From Bufo bufo (Eukaryota > Chordata > Amphibia > Anura > Bufonidae), in the NCBI RefSeq assembly GCF_905171765.1, contig NC_053390.1, positions 214,081,208 to 214,145,207 of the forward strand: DNA of 64,000 bases, written 5' to 3'. Made by a program: the position numbers and the translations under genes. How positions within the stretch are numbered: the stretch's first letter is position 1; each line of letters begins with the position of its first letter. Below the pieces are notes generated by a model, which was not told the origin of the DNA, did no database searches, and saw nothing but the letters and a program-made list of their open reading frames with translations. Shown here piece by piece: positions 27,901 through 43,700 of the stretch.

Positions 27901-30900
27901 TGGTGCAATAAATCCAACACATAAGCCTAGAGCACAGTATTATATCAACTTTGTTCAAATTTTGAGAGAACATAGCTTTGCCAAAGCCCTAGTTCCGAAC
28001 CTTGACTCTGCTATGTATTATATTTTATGGACAATAATGCTTTTTAAGCAACTTTCCTTAAATTATTAACAAATTGGTTAAAGGGCACCTATTTAAACAA
28101 AAAGTACAGCCTCCTCCATAACCCCTTAGCTGCCCTTACCATCTCCAATATAGGTGCGTTTTCCACCATTAGAGGTAGAAATAAGCTTTTACCAATTTGC
28201 TAATAATTTAGGCAATGTAACAAAGAGAAATAACATAAATAAATAGCATAAAACTCAACAAACTATACATTACTAGACTTTATAATTGACATTCTAGATA
28301 ATAATAACTTACCCTTTCAACATACTTACTGATAGGAATCACCCGATGTTACTTTTTCCTTGAAGATGAATTAGCTTCTATTGATATGGTCTTCACCTAT
28401 AGGATCCATCCATCGTATGGACTGGGCCCAAGGTACTTCAACATAGCAATAATAAGAATTGCATATGCTCTTCACCTATAGGACCCATCCGTCTTATGGA
28501 CTCCCCTCTAGGTCTTAAAGATATCTCTAACAAGATATGATCTTCACCTATAAGACCCATCCATTTTTGGATTGGGCCCCAGGAACTTAAGCATATCTTG
28601 AACAAGATGATGATCTAGTCTTTGCCTTTTGGATCCATCCTTCTTATGGATCAGACTCCTTGTACTCAAGCACTGCTTATCTTGGAAAAGAACATCTTGA
28701 GGTACATACTCTCTGGTGCAATAAATCCAACACATAAGCCTAGAGCACAGTATTATATCAACTTTGTTCAAATTTTGAGAGAACACAGCTTTGCCAAAGC
28801 CCTAGTTCCGAACCTTGACTCTGCTATGTATTACATTTTATGGACAATAATGCTTTTTAAGCAACTTTCCTTAAATTATTAACAAATTGGTTAAAGGGCA
28901 CCTATTTAAACAAAAAGTACAGCCTCCTCCATAACCCCTTAGCTGCCCTTACCATCTCCAATATAGGTGCGTTTTCCCCCATTAGAGGTAGAAATAAGCT
29001 TTTACCAATTTGCTAATAATTTAGGCAATGTAACAGAGAAATAACATGAATAAATATCATAAAACTCAACAAACTATACATTACTAGACTTTATAATTGA
29101 CATTCTAGATAATAATAACTTACCCTTTCAACACACTTATTGATAGGAATCACCCGATGTTACTTTTTCCTTGAAGATGAATTAGCTTCTATTGATATGG
29201 TCTTCACCTATAGGATCCATCCATCGTATGGACTGGGCCCAAGGTACTTCAACATAGCAATAATAAGAATTGCATATGCTCTTCACCTATAGGACCCATC
29301 CGTCTTATGGACTCCCCCCTAGGTCTTAAAGATATCTCTAACAAGATATGATCTTCACCTATAAGACCCATCCATTTTTGGATTGGGCCCCAGGAACTTA
29401 AGCATATCTCGAACAAGATGATGATCTAGTCTTTGCCTTTTGGATCCATCCTTCTTATGGATCAGATTCCTTGTACTCAAGCACTGCTTATCTTGGAAAA
29501 GAACATCTGGAGGTACATACTCTCTGGTGCAATAAATCCAACACATAAGCCTAGAGCACAGTATTATATCAACTTTGTTCAAATTTTGAGAGAACACAGC
29601 TTTGCCAAAGCCCTAGTTCCGAACCTTGACTCTGCTATGTATTACATTTTATGGACAATAATGCTTTTTAAGCAACTTTCCTTAAATTATTAACAAATTG
29701 GTTAAAGGGCACCTATTTAAACAAAAAGTACAGCCTCCTCCATAACCCCTTAGCTGCCCTTACCATCTCCAATATAGGTGTGTTTTCCACCATTAGAGGT
29801 AGAAATAAGCTTTTACCAATTTGCTAATAATTTAGGCAATGTAACAAAGAGAAATAACATGAATAAATAGCATAAAACTCTACAAACTATACATTACTAG
29901 ACTTTATAATTGACATTCTAGATAATAATAACTTACCCTTTCAACACACTTACTGATAGGAATCACCCGATGTTACTTTTTCCTTGAAGATGAATTAGCT
30001 TCTATTGATATGGTCTTCACCTATAGGATCCATCCATCGTATGGACTGGGCCCAAGGTACTTCAACATAGCAATAATAAGAATTGCATATGCTCTTCACC
30101 TATAGGACCCATCCATCTTATGGACTCCCCCTAAGTCTTAAAGATATCTGTAACAAGATATGATCTTCACCTATAAGACACATCCATTTTTGGAATGGGC
30201 CCCAGGAACTTAAGCATATCTCGAACAAGATGATAATCTAGTCTTTGCCTTTTGGATCCATCCTTCTTATGGATCAGACTCCTTGTACTCAAGCACTTCT
30301 TCTTATCTTGGAAAAGAACATCTGGAGGTACATACTCTCTGGTGCAATAAATCCAACACATAAGCCTAGAGCACAGTATTATATCAACTTTGTTCAAATT
30401 TTGAGAGAACACAGCTTTGCCAAAGCCCTAGTTCCAAACCTTGACTCTGCTATGTATTATATTTTATGGACAATAATGCTTTTTAAGCAACTTTCCTTAA
30501 ATTATTAACAAATTGGTTAAAGGGCACTTATTTAAACAAAAAGTACAGCCTCCTCCATAACCCCTTAGCTGCCCTTACCATCTCCAATATAGGTGCGTTT
30601 TCCACCATTAGAGGTAGAAATAAGCTTTTACCAGTTTGCTAATAATTTAGGCAATGTAACATAGAGAAATAACATGAATAAATAGCATAAAACTCTACAA
30701 ACTATACATTACTAGACTTTATAATTGACATTCTAGATAATAATAACTTACCCTTTCAACACACTTACTGATAGGAATCACCCGATGTTACTTTTTCCTT
30801 GAAGATGAATTAGCTTCTATTGATATGGTCTTCACCTATAGGATCCATCCATCGTATGGACTGGGCCCAAGGTACTTCAACATAGCAATAATAAGAATTG

Positions 30901-31230
30901 CATATGCTCTTCACCTATAGGACCCATCCGTCTTATGGACTCCCCCCTAGGTCTTAAAGATATCTCTAACAAGATATGATCTTCACCTATAAGACCCATC
31001 CTTTTTTGGATTGGGCCCCAGGAACTTAAGCATATCTCGAACAAGATGATGATCTAGTCTTTGCCTTTTGGATCCATCCTTCTTATGGATCAGACTCCTT
31101 GTACTCAAGCACTTTTTCTTATCTTGGAAAAGAACATCTGGAGGTACATACTCTCTGGTGCAATAAATCCAACACATAAGCCTAGAGCACAGTATTATAT
31201 CAACTTTGTTCAAATTTTGAGAGAACACAG

Positions 31231-31719
31231 TCCATTGGTCTTATGGACTCCCCCCTAGGTCTTAAAGATATCTCTAACAAGATATGATCTTCACCTATAA
31301 GACCCATCAATTTTTGGATTGGGCCCCAGGAACTTAAGCATATCTCGAACAAGATGATGATCTAGTCTTTGCCTTTTGCATCCATCCTTCTTATGGATCA
31401 GACTCCTTGTACTCAAGCACTTCTTCTTATCTTGGAAAAGTCTTAAAGATATCTCTAACAAGATATGATCTTTACCTATAAGACCCATCCTTTTTTGGAT
31501 TGGGCCCCAGGAACTTAAGCATATCTCGAACAAGATGATGATCTAGTCTTTGCCTTTTGCATCCACCCTTCTTATGGATCAGACTCCTTGTACTCAAGCA
31601 CTTTTTCTTATCTTGGAAAAGAACATCTGGAGGTACATACTCTCTGGTGCAATAAATCCAACACATAAGCCTAGAGCACAGTATTATATCAACTTTGTTC
31701 AAATTTTGAGAGAACACAG
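31231..31719 (+). repeat. HOR junction 3: single 489-bp cassette
   Basis: A single a+b cassette: a block 31231-31440 (TCCATTGG to GGAAAAG) and b block 31441-31719 (TCTTAAAG to AACACAG). Block lengths (210 + 279 bp) and private variants (TTTTGCATCC, CATCCACCC, GATCTTTACC) match junction 1 and junction 4. Sequence then re-enters a full monomer with TCCATTGG and CATCAATTTTTGG. Confidence 0.9.
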
Positions 31720-34700
31720 TCCATTGGTCTTATGGACTCCCCCCTAGGTCTTAAAGATATCTCTAACAAGATATGATCTTCACCTATAAGACCCATCAAT
31801 TTTTGGATTGGGCCCCAGGAACTTAAGCATATCTCGAACAAGATGATGATCTAGTCTTTGCCTTTTGGATCCATCCTTCTTATGGATCAGACTCCTTGTA
31901 CTCAAGCACTTCTTCTTATCTTGGAAAAGAACATCTGGAGGTACATACTCTCTGGTGCAATAAATCCAACACATAAGCCTAGAGCACAGTATTATATCAA
32001 CTTTGTTCAAATTTTGAGAGAACACAGCTTTGCCAAAGCCCTAGTTCCAAACCTTGACTCTGCTATGTATTATATTTTATGGACAATAATGCTTTTTAAG
32101 CAACTTTCCTTAAATTATTAACAAATTGGTTAAAGGGCACCTATTTAAACAAAAAGTACAGCCTCCTCCATAACCCCTTAGCTGCCCTTACCATCTCCAA
32201 TATAGGTGCGTTTTCCACCATTAGAGGTAGAAATAAGCTTTTACCAATTTGCTAATAATTTAGGCAATGTAACAAAGAGAAATAACATGAATAAATATCA
32301 TAAAACTCAACAAACTATACATTACTAGACTTTATAATTGACATTCTAGATAATAATAACTTACCCTTTCAACACACTTATTGATAGGAATCACCCGATG
32401 TTACTTTTTCCTTGAAGATGGATTAGCTTCTATTGTTATGGTCTTCACCTATAGGATCCATCCATCGTATGGACTGGGCCCAAGGTACTTCAACATAGCA
32501 ATAATAAGAATTGCATATGCTTTTCACCTATAGGACCCATCCGTCTTATGGACTCCCCCCTAGGTCTTAAAGATATCTCTAACAAGATATGATCTTCACC
32601 TATAAGACCCATCCTTTTTTGGATTGGGCCCCAGGAACTTAAGCATATTTCGAACAAGATGATGATCTAGTCTTTGCCTTTTGGATCCATCCTTCTTATG
32701 GATCAGACTCCTTGTACTCAAGCACTTCTTCTTAACTTGGAAAAGAACATCTGGAGGTACATACTCTCTTGTGCAATAAATCCAACACATAAGCCTAGAG
32801 CACAGTATTATATCAACTTTGTTCAAATTTTGAGAGAACAAAGCTTTGCCAAAGCCTTAGTTCCGAACCTTGACTCTGCTATGTATTACATTTTATGGAC
32901 AATAATGCTTTTTAAGCAACTTTCCTTAAATTATTAACAAATTGGTTAAAGGGCACCTATTTAAACAAAAAGTACAGCCTCCTCCATAACCCCTTAGCTG
33001 CCCTTACCATCTCCAATATAGGTGTGTTTTCCACCATTAGAGGTAGAAATAAGCTTTTACCAATTTGCTAATAATTTAGGCAATGTAACAAGAGAAATAA
33101 CATGAATAAATATCATAAAACTCAACAAACTATACATTACTAGACTTTATAATTGACATTCTAGATAATAATAACTTACCCTTTCAACACACTTATTGAT
33201 AGGAATTACCCGATGTTACTTTTTCCTTGAAGATGAATTAGCTTCTATTGATATGGTCTTCACCTATAGGATCCATCCATCGTATGGACTGGGCCCAAGG
33301 TACTTCAACATAGCAATAATAAGAATTGCATATGCTCTTCACCTATAGGACCCATCCGTCTTATGGACTCCCCCCTAGGTCTTAAAGATATCTCTAACAA
33401 GATATGATCTTCACCTATAAGACCCATCCATTTTTGGATTGGGCCCCAGGAACTTAAGCATATCTCGAACAAGATGATGATCTAGTCTTTGCCTTTTGGA
33501 TCCATCCTTCTTATGGATCAGACTCCTTGTACTCAAGCACTTCTTCTTATCTTGGAAAATAACATCTGGAGGTACATACTCTCTGGTGCAATAAATCCAA
33601 CACATAAGCCTAGAGCACAGTATTATATCAACTTTGTTCAAATTTTGAGAGAACATAGCTTTGCCAAAGCCCTAGTTCCGAACCTTGACTCTGCTATGTA
33701 TTATATTTTATGGACAATAATGCTTTTTAAGCAACTTTCCTTAAATTATTAACAAATTGGTTAAAGGGCACCTATTTAAACAAAAATACAGCCTCCTCCA
33801 TAACCCCTTAGCTGCCCTTACCATCTCCAATATAGGTGCGTTTTCCACCATTAGAGGTAGAAATAAGCTTTTACCAATTTGCTAATAATTTAGGCAAAGT
33901 AACAAAGAGAAATAACATGAATAAATAGCATAATACTCTACAACTATACATTGCTAGACTTTATAATTGACATTCTAGATAATAATAACTTACCCTTTCA
34001 ACACACTTACTGATAGGAATCACCCGATGTTACTTTTTCCTTGAAGATGAATTAGCTTCTATTGATATGGTCTTCACCTATAGGATCCATCCATCGTATG
34101 GACTGGGCCCAAGGTACTTCAACATAGCAATAATAAGAATTGCATATGCTCTTCACCTATAGGACCCATCCGTCTTATGGACTCCCCCCTAGGTCTTAAA
34201 GATATCTCTAACAAGATATGATCTTCACCTATAAGACCCATCCATTTTTGGATTGGGCCCCAGGAACTTAAGCATATCTCGAACAAGATGATGATCTAGT
34301 CTTTGCCTTTTGGATCCATCCTTCTTATGGATCAGACTCCTTGTACTCAAGCACTTCTTCTTATCTTGGAAAATAACATCTGGAGGTACATACTCTCTGG
34401 TGCAATAAATCCAACACATAAGCCTAGAGCACAGTATTATATCAACTTTGTTCAAATTTTGAGAGAACACAGCTTTGCCAAAGCCCTAGTTCCGAACCTT
34501 GACTCTGCTATGTATTACATTTTATGGACAATAATGCTTTTTAAGCAACTTTCCTTAAATTATTAACAAATTGGTTAAAGGGCACCTATTTAAACAAAAA
34601 GTACAGCCTCCTCCATAACCCCTTAGCTGCCCTTACCATCTCCAATATAGGTGCGTTTTCCACCATTAGAGGTAGAAATAAGCTTTTAACAATTTGCTAA

Positions 34701-37700
34701 TAATTTAGGCAATGTAACAAAGAGAAATAACATGAATAAATAGCATAAAACTCTACAAACTATACATTACTAGACTTTATAATTGACATTCTAGATAATA
34801 ACAACTTACCCTTTCAACACACTTATTAATAGGAATCACCCGATGTTACTTTTTCCTTGAAGATGAATTAGCTTCTATTGATATGGTCTTCACCTATAGG
34901 ATCCATCCATCATATGGACTGGGCCCAAGGAACTTCAACATAGCAATAATAAGAATTGCATATGCTTTTCACCTATAGGACCCATCCGTCTTATGGACTC
35001 CCCCCTAGGTCTTAAAGATATCTCTAACAAGATATGATCTTCACCTATAAGACCCATCCATTTTTGGATTGGGCCCCAGGAAATTAAGCATATCTCGAAC
35101 AAGATGATGATCTAGTCTTTGCCTTTTGGATCCATCCTTCTTATGGATCAGATTCCTTGTACTCAAGCACTGCTTATCTTGGAAAAGAACATCTGGAGGT
35201 ACATACTCTCTGGTGCAATAAATCCAACACATAAGCCTAGAGCACAGTATTATATCAACTTTGTTCAAATTTTGAGAGAACACAGCTTTGCCAAAGCCCT
35301 AGTTCCGAACCTTGACTCTGCTATGTATTACATTTTATGGACAATAATGCTTTTTAAGCAACTTTCATTAAATTATTAACAAATTGGTTAAAGGGCACCT
35401 ATTTAAACAAAAATACAGCCTCCTCCATAACCCCTTAGCTCCCCTTACCAGCTCCAATATAGGTGCGTTTTCCCCCATTAGAGGTAGAAATAAGCTTTTA
35501 CCAATTTGCTAATAATTTAGGCAAAGTCACATAGAGAAATAACATGAATAAATAGCATAATACTCTACAACTATACATTGCTAGACTTTATAATTGACAT
35601 TCTAGATAATAATAACTTACCCTTTCAACACACTTACTGATAGGAATCACCCGATGTTACTTTTTCCTTGAAGATGAATTAGCTTCAATTCATATGGTCT
35701 TCACCCATAGGATCCATCTATCGTATGGACTGGGCCCAAGGTACTTCAACATAGCAATAATAAGAATTGCATATGCTTTTCACCTATAGGACCCATCCGT
35801 TTTATGGACTCCCCCCTAGGTCTTAAAGATATCTGTAACAAGATATGATCTTCACCTATAAGACCCATCCATTTTTGGATTGGGCCCCAGGAACTTAAAC
35901 ATATCTCGAACAAGATGATGATCTAGTCTTTGCCTTTTGGATCCATCCTTCTTATGGATCAGACTCCTTGTACTCAAGCACTTCTTCTTATCTTGGAAAA
36001 GAACATCTGGAGGTACATACTCTCTGGTGCAATAAATCCAACACATAAGCCTAGAGCACAGTATTATATCAACTTTGTTCAAATTTTGAGAGAACACAGC
36101 TTTGCCAAAGCCCTAGTTCCGAACCTTGACTCTGCTATGTATTACATTTTATGGACAATAATGCTTTTTAAGCAACTTTCCTTAAATTATTAACAAATTG
36201 GTTAAAAGGCACCTATTTAAACAAAAAGTACAGCCTCCTCCATAACCCCTTAGCTGCCCTTACCATCTCCAATATAGGTGCGTTTTCCCCCATTAGAGGT
36301 AGAAATAAGCTTTTACCAATTTGCTAATAATTTAGGCAATGTAACAAGAGAAATAACATGAATAAATAGCATAAAACTCAACAAACTATACATTACTAGA
36401 CTTTATAATTGACATTCTAGATAATAATAACTTACCCTTTCAACACACTTACTGATAGGAATCACCCGATGTTACTTTTTCCTTGAAGATGAATTAGCTT
36501 CTATTGATATGGTCTTCACCTATAGGATCCATCCATCGTATGGACTGGGCCCAAGGTACTTCAACATAGCAATAATAAGAATTGCATATGCTCTTCACCT
36601 ATAGGACCCATCCGTCTTATGGACTCCCCCCTAGGTCTTAAAGATATCTCTAACAAGATATGATCTTCACCTATAAGACCCATCCATTTTTGGATTGGGC
36701 CCCAGGAACTTAAGCATATCTCGAACAAGATGATGATCTAGTCTTTGCCTTTTGGATCCATCCTTCTTATGGATCAGACTCCTTGTACTCAAGCACTTCT
36801 TCTTATCTTGGAAAATAACATCTGGAGGTACATACTCTCTGGTGCAATAAATCCAACACATAAGCCTAGAGCACAGTATTATATCAACTTTGTTCAAATT
36901 TTGAGAGAACACAGCTTTGCCAAAGCCCTAGTTCCGAACCTTGACTCTGCTATGTATTATATTTTATGGACAATAATGCTTTTTAAGCAACTTTCCTTAA
37001 ATTATTAACAAATTGGTTAAAGGGCACCTATTTAAACAAAAAGTACAGCCTCCTCCATAACCCCTTAGCTGCCCTTACCATCTCCAATATAGGTGCGTTT
37101 TCCACCATTAGAGGTAGAAATAAGCTTTTACCAATTTGCTAATAATTTAGGCAATGTAACAAGAGAAATAACATGAATAAATATCATAAAACTCAACAAA
37201 CTATACATTACTAGACTTTATAATTGACATTCTAGAAAATAATAACTTACCCTTTCAACACACTTATTGATAGGAATCACCCGATGTTACTTTTTCCTTG
37301 AAGATGAATTAGCTTCTATTGATATGGTCTTCACCTATAGGATCCATCCATCGTATGGACTGGGCCCAAGGTAGTTCAACATAGCAATAATAAGAATTGC
37401 ATATGCTTTTCACCTATAGGACCCATCCGTCTTATGGACTCCCCCCTAGGTCTTAAAGATATCTCTAACAAGATATGATCTTCACCTATAAGACCCATCC
37501 ATTTTTGGATTGGGCCCCAGGAACTTAAGCATATCTCGAACAAGATGATGATCTAGTCTTTGCCTTTTGGATCCATCCTTCTTATGGATCAGATTCCTTG
37601 TACTCAAGCACTGCTTATCTTGGAAAAGAACATCTGGAGGTACATACTCTCTGGTGCAATAAATCCAACACATAAGCCTAGAGCACAGTATTATATCAAC

Positions 37701-40700
37701 TTTGTTCAAATTTTGAGAGAACACAGCTTTGCCAAAGCCCTAGTTCCGAACCTTGACTCTGCTATGTATTATATTTTATGGACAATAATGCTTTTTAAGC
37801 AACTTTCCTTAAATTATTAACAAATTGGTTAAAGGGCACCTATTTAAACAAAAAGTACAGCCTCCTCCATAACCCCTTAGCTGCCCTTACCATCTCCAAT
37901 ATAGGTGCGTTTTCCACCATTAGAGGTAGAAATAAGCTTTTACCAATTTGCTAATAATTTATGCAATGTAACAATGAGAAATAACATAAATAAATATCAT
38001 AAAACTCAACAAACTATACATTACTAGACTTTATAATTGACATTCTAGATAATAATAACTTACCCTTTCAACATACTTACTGATAGGAATCACCCGATGT
38101 TACTTTTTCCTTGAAGATGAATTAGCTTCTATTGATATGGTCTTCACCTATAGGATCCATCCATCGTATGGACTGGGTCCAAGGTACTTCAACATAGCAA
38201 TAATAAGAATTGCATATGCTCTTCACCTATAGGACCCATCCGTCTTATGGACTCCCTTCTAGGTCTTAAAGATATCTCTAACAAGATATGATCTTCACCT
38301 ATAAGACCCATCCATTTTTGGATTGGGCCCCAGGAACTTAAGCATATTTCGAACAAGATGATGATCTAGTCTTTGCCTTTTTGATCCATCCTTCTTATGG
38401 ATCAGACTCCTTGTACTCAAGCACTGCTTCTATCTTGGAAAAGAACATCTGGAGGTACATACTCTCTGGTGCAATAAATCCAACACATAAGCCTAGAGCA
38501 CAGTATTATATCAACTTTGTTCAAATTTTGAGAGAACACAGCTTTGCCAAAGCCCTAGTTCCGAACCTTGACTCTGCTATGTATTACATTTTATGGACAA
38601 TAATGCTTTTTAAGCAACTTTCCTTAAATTATTAACAAATTGGTTAAAGGGCACCTATTTAAACAAAAAGTACAGCCTCCTCCATAACCCCTTAGCTGCC
38701 CTTACCATCTCCAATATAGGTGCGTTTTCCACCATTAGAGGTAGAAATAAGCTTTTACCAATTTGCTAATAATTTAGGCAATGTAACAGAGAAATAACAT
38801 GAATAAATATCATAAAACTCAACAAACTATACATTACTAGACTTTATAATTGACATTCTAGATAATAATAACTTACCCTTTCAACACACTTATTGATAGG
38901 AATCACCCGATGTTACTTTTTCCTTGAAGATGAATTAGCTTCTATTGATATGGTCTTCACCTATAGGATCCATCCATCGTATGGACTGGGCCCAAGGTAG
39001 TTCAACATAGCAATAATAAGAATTGCATATGCTCTTCACCTATAGGACCCATCCGTCTTATGGACTCCCCCCTAGGTCTTAAAGATATCTCTAACAAGAT
39101 ATGATCTTCACCTATAAGACCCATCCATTTTTGGATTGGGCCCCAGGAACTTAAGCATATCTCGAACAAGATGATGATCTAGTCTTTGCCTTTTGGATCC
39201 ATCCTTCTTATGGATCAGATTCCTTGTACTCAAGCACTGCTTATCTTGGAAAAGAACATCTGGAGGTACATACTCTCTGGTGCAATAAATCCAACACATA
39301 AGCCTAGAGCACAGTATTATATCAACTTTGTTCAAATTTTGAGAGAACACAGCTTTGCCAAAGCCCTAGTTCCGAACCTTGACTCTGCTATGTATTACAT
39401 TTTATGGACAATAATGCTTTTTAAGCAACTTTCCTTAAATTATTAACAAATTGGTTAAAGGGCACCTATTTAAACAAAAAGTACAGCCTCCTCCATAACC
39501 CCTTAGCTGCCCTTACCATCTCCAATATAGGTGCGTTTTCCCCCATTAGAGGTAGAAATAAGCTTTTACCAATTTGCTAATAATTTAGGCAATGTAACAA
39601 AGAGAAATAACATGAATAAATAGCATAAAACTCTACAAACTATACATTACTAGACTTTATAATTGACATTCTAGATAATAATAACTTACCCTTTCAACAC
39701 ACTTACTGATAGGAATCACCCGATGTTACTTTTTCCTTGAAGATGAATTAGCTTCTATTGATATGGTCTTCACCTATAGGATCCATCCATCGTATGGACT
39801 GGGCCCAAGGTACTTCAACATAGCAATAATAAGAATTGCATATGCTCTTCACCTATAGGACCCATCCGTCTTATGGACTCCCCCCTAGGTCTTAAAGATA
39901 TCTCTAACAAGATATGATCTTCACCTATAAGACCCATCCATTTTTGGATTGGGCCCCAGGAACTTAAGCATATCTCGAACAAGATGATGATCTAGTCTTT
40001 GCCTTTTGGATCCATCCTTCTTATGGATCAGACTCCTTGTACTCAAGCACTTCTTCTTATCTTGGAAAATAACATCTGGAGGTACATACTCTCTGGTGCA
40101 ATAAATCCAACACATAAGCCTAGAGCACAGTATTATATCAACTTTGTTCAAATTTTGAGAGAACACAGCTTTGCCAAAGCCCTAGTTCCGAACCTTGACT
40201 CTGCTATGTATTATATTTTATGGACAATAATGCTTTTTAAGCAACTTTCCTTAAATTATTAACAAATTGGTTAAAGGGCACCTATTTAAACAAAAAGTAC
40301 AGCCTCCTCCATAACCCCTTAGCTGCCCTTACCATCTCCAATATAGGTGCGTTTTCCACCATTAGAGGTAGAAATAAGCTTTTACCAATTTGCTAATAAT
40401 TTAGGCAATGTAACAAGAGAAATAACATGAATAAATATCATAAAACTCAACAAACTATACATTACTAGACTTTATAATTGACATTCTAGATAATAATAAC
40501 TTACCCTTTCAACACACTTATTGATAGGAATCACCCGATGTTACTTTTTCCTTGAAGATGAATTAGCTTCTATTGATATGGTCTTCACCTATAGGATCCA
40601 TCCATCGTATGGACTGGGCCCAAGGTACTTCAACATAGCAATAATAAGAATTGCATATGCTCTTCACCTACAGGACCCATCCGTCTTATGGACTCCCCCC

Positions 40701-43700
40701 TAGGTCTTAAAGATATCTCTAACAAGATATGATCTTCACCTATAAGACCCATCCATTTTTGGATTGGGCCCCAGGAACTTAAGCATATCTCGAACAAGAT
40801 GATGATCTAGTCTTTGCCTTTTGGATCCATCCTTTTTATGGATCAGATTCCTTGTACTCAAGCACTGCTTATCTTGGAAAAGAACATCTTGAGGTACATA
40901 CTCTCTGGTGCAATAAATCCAACACATAAGCCTAGAGCACAGTATTATATCAACTTTGTTCAAATTTTGAGAGAACACAGCTTTGCCAAAGCCCTAGTTC
41001 CGAACCTTGACTCTGCTATGTATTATATTTTATGGACAATAATGCTTTTTAAGCAACTTTCCTTAAATTATTAACAAATTGGTTAAAGGGCACCTTTTTA
41101 AACAAAAAGTACAGCCTCCTCCATAACCCCTTAGCTGCCCTTACCATCTCCAATATAGGTGCGTTTTCCACCATTAGAGGTAGAAATAAGCTTTTACCAA
41201 TTTGCTAATAATTTAGGCAATGTAACAAAGAGAAATAACATAAATAAATAGCATAAAACTCAACAAACTATACATTACTAGACTTTATAATTGACATTCT
41301 AGATAATAATAACTTACCCTTTCAACACACTTATTGATAGGAATCACCCGATGTTACTTTTTCCTTGAAGATGAATTAGCTTCAATTGATATGGTCTTCA
41401 CCTATAGGATCCATCCATCGTATGGACTGGGCCCAAGGTACTTCAACATAGCAATAATAGGAATTGCATATGCTCTTCACCTATAGGACCCATCCGTCTT
41501 ATGGACTCCCCTCTAGGTCTTAAAGATATCTCTAACAAGATATGATCTTCACCTATAAGACCCATCCATTTTTGGATTGGGCCCCAGGAACTTAAGCATA
41601 TCTCGAACAAGATGATGATCTAGTCTTTGCCTTTTGGATCCATCCTTCTTATGGATCAGATTCCTTGTACTCAAGCACTGCTTATCTTGGAAAAGAACAT
41701 CTGGAGGTACATACTCTCTGGTGCAATAAATCCAACACATAAGCCTAGAGCACAGTATTATATCAACTTTGTTCAAATTTTGAGAGAACACAGCTTTGCC
41801 AAAGCCCTAGTTCCGAACCTTGACTCTGCTATGTATTACATTTTATGGACAATAATGCTTTTTAAGCAACTTTCCTTAAATTATTAACAAATTGGTTAAA
41901 GGGCACCTATTTAAACATAAAGTACAGCCTCCTCCATAACCCCTTAGCTGCCCTTACCATCTCCAATATAGGTGCGTTTTCCCCCATTAGAGGTAGAAAT
42001 AAGCTTTTAACAATTTGCTAATAATTTAGGCAATGTAACAAGAGAAATAACATGAATAAATATCATAAAACTCAACAAACTATACATTACTAGACTTTAT
42101 AATTGACATTCTAGATAATAATAACTTACCCTTTCAACACACTTATTGATAGGAATCACCCGATGTTACTTTTTCCTTGAAGATGAATTAGCTTCTATTG
42201 ATATGGTCTTCACCTATAGGATCCATCCATCGTATGGACTGGGCCCAAGGTAGTTCAACATAGCAATAATAAGAATTGCATATGCTTTTCACCTATAGGA
42301 CCCATCCGTCTTATGGACTCCCCCCTAGGTCTTAAAGATATCTCTAACAAGATATGATCTTCACCTATAAGACCCATCCATTTTTGGATTGGGCCCCAGG
42401 AACTTAAGCATATCTCGAACAAGATGATGATCTAGTCTTTGCCTTTTGGATCCATCCTTCTTATGGATCAGACTCCTTGTACTCAAGCACTTCTTATCTT
42501 GGAAAAGAACATCTGGAGGTACATACTCTCTGGTGCAATAAATCCAACACATAAGCCTAGAGCACAGTATTATATCAACTTTGTTCAAATTTTGAGAGAA
42601 CACAGCTTTGCCAAAGCCCTAGTTCCGAACCTTGACTCTGCTATGTATTACATTTTATGGACAATAATGCTTTTTAAGCAACTTTCCTTAAATTATTAAC
42701 AAATTGGTTAAAGGGCACCTATTTAAACAAAAAGTACAGCCTCCTCCATAACCCCTTAGCTGCCCTTACCATCTCCAATATAGGTGCGTTTTCCACCATT
42801 AGAGGTAGAAATAAGCTTTTACCAATTTGCTAATAATTTAGGCAAAGTAACAAAGAGAAATAACATGAATAAATAGCATAAAACTCTACAAACTATACAT
42901 TACTAGACTTTATAATTGACATTCTAGATAATAATAACTTACCCTTTCAACACACTTACTGATAGGAATCACCCGATGTTACTTTTTCCTTGAAGATGAA
43001 TTAGCTTCTATTGATATGGTCTTCACCTATAGGATCCATCCATCGTATGGACTGGGCCCAAGGTACTTCAACATAGCAATAATAAGAATTGCATATGCTC
43101 TTCACCTATAGGACCCATCCGTCTTATGGACTCCCCCTAGGTCTTAAAGATATCTCTAACAAGATATGATCTTCACCTATAAGACCCATCCATTTTTGGA
43201 TTGGGCCCAAGGAACTTAAGCATATTTTGAACAAGATGATGATCTAGTCTTTGCCTTTTGGATCCATCCTTCTTATGGATCAGACTCCTTGTACTCAAGC
43301 ACTTCTTCTTATCTTGGAAAAGAACATCTGGAGGTACATACTCTCTGGTGCAATAAATCCAACACATAAGCCTAGAGCACAGTATTATATCAACTTTGTT
43401 CAAATTTTGAGAGAACATAGCTTTGCCAAAGCCCTAGTTCCGAACCTTGACTCTGCTATGTATTATATTTTATGGACAATAATGCTTTTTAAGCAACTTT
43501 CCTTAAATTATTAACAAATTGGTTAAAGGGCACCTATTTTAACAAAAATACAGCCTCCTCCATAACCCCTTAGCTGCCCTTACCATCTCCAATATAGGTG
43601 CGTTTTCCACCATTAGAGGTAGAAATAAGCTTTTACCAATTTGCTAATAATTTAGGCAATGTAACAAAGAGAAATAACATGAATAAATAGCATAAAACTC

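Larger units (their letters stand above)
18716..31230 (+). repeat. Higher-order repeat copy 2 (16 monomers)
   Basis: Landmarks: 18854, 19668, 20483, 21298, 22113, 22924, 23739, 24554, 25370, 26181, 26995, 27809, 28622, 29433, 30245, 31061. It shares with copy 1 the TCCATTGG entry, the TTCCAAACC position-1 unit, the GTCACATAG tag (22520, 12,999 bp after that of copy 1) and ATATCTGTAAC in the next unit. It differs at position 2, where the CTTCTTAACTTGG marker is replaced by the GGAAAATAACATC type, as expected from conversion between monomers. The monomer at 25370 has the short CACTTCTTATC form. The one at 28622 combines ATATCTTGAAC with ATCTTGAGG. The last unit (31061) carries CACTTTTTCTTATC. 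Confidence 0.85.
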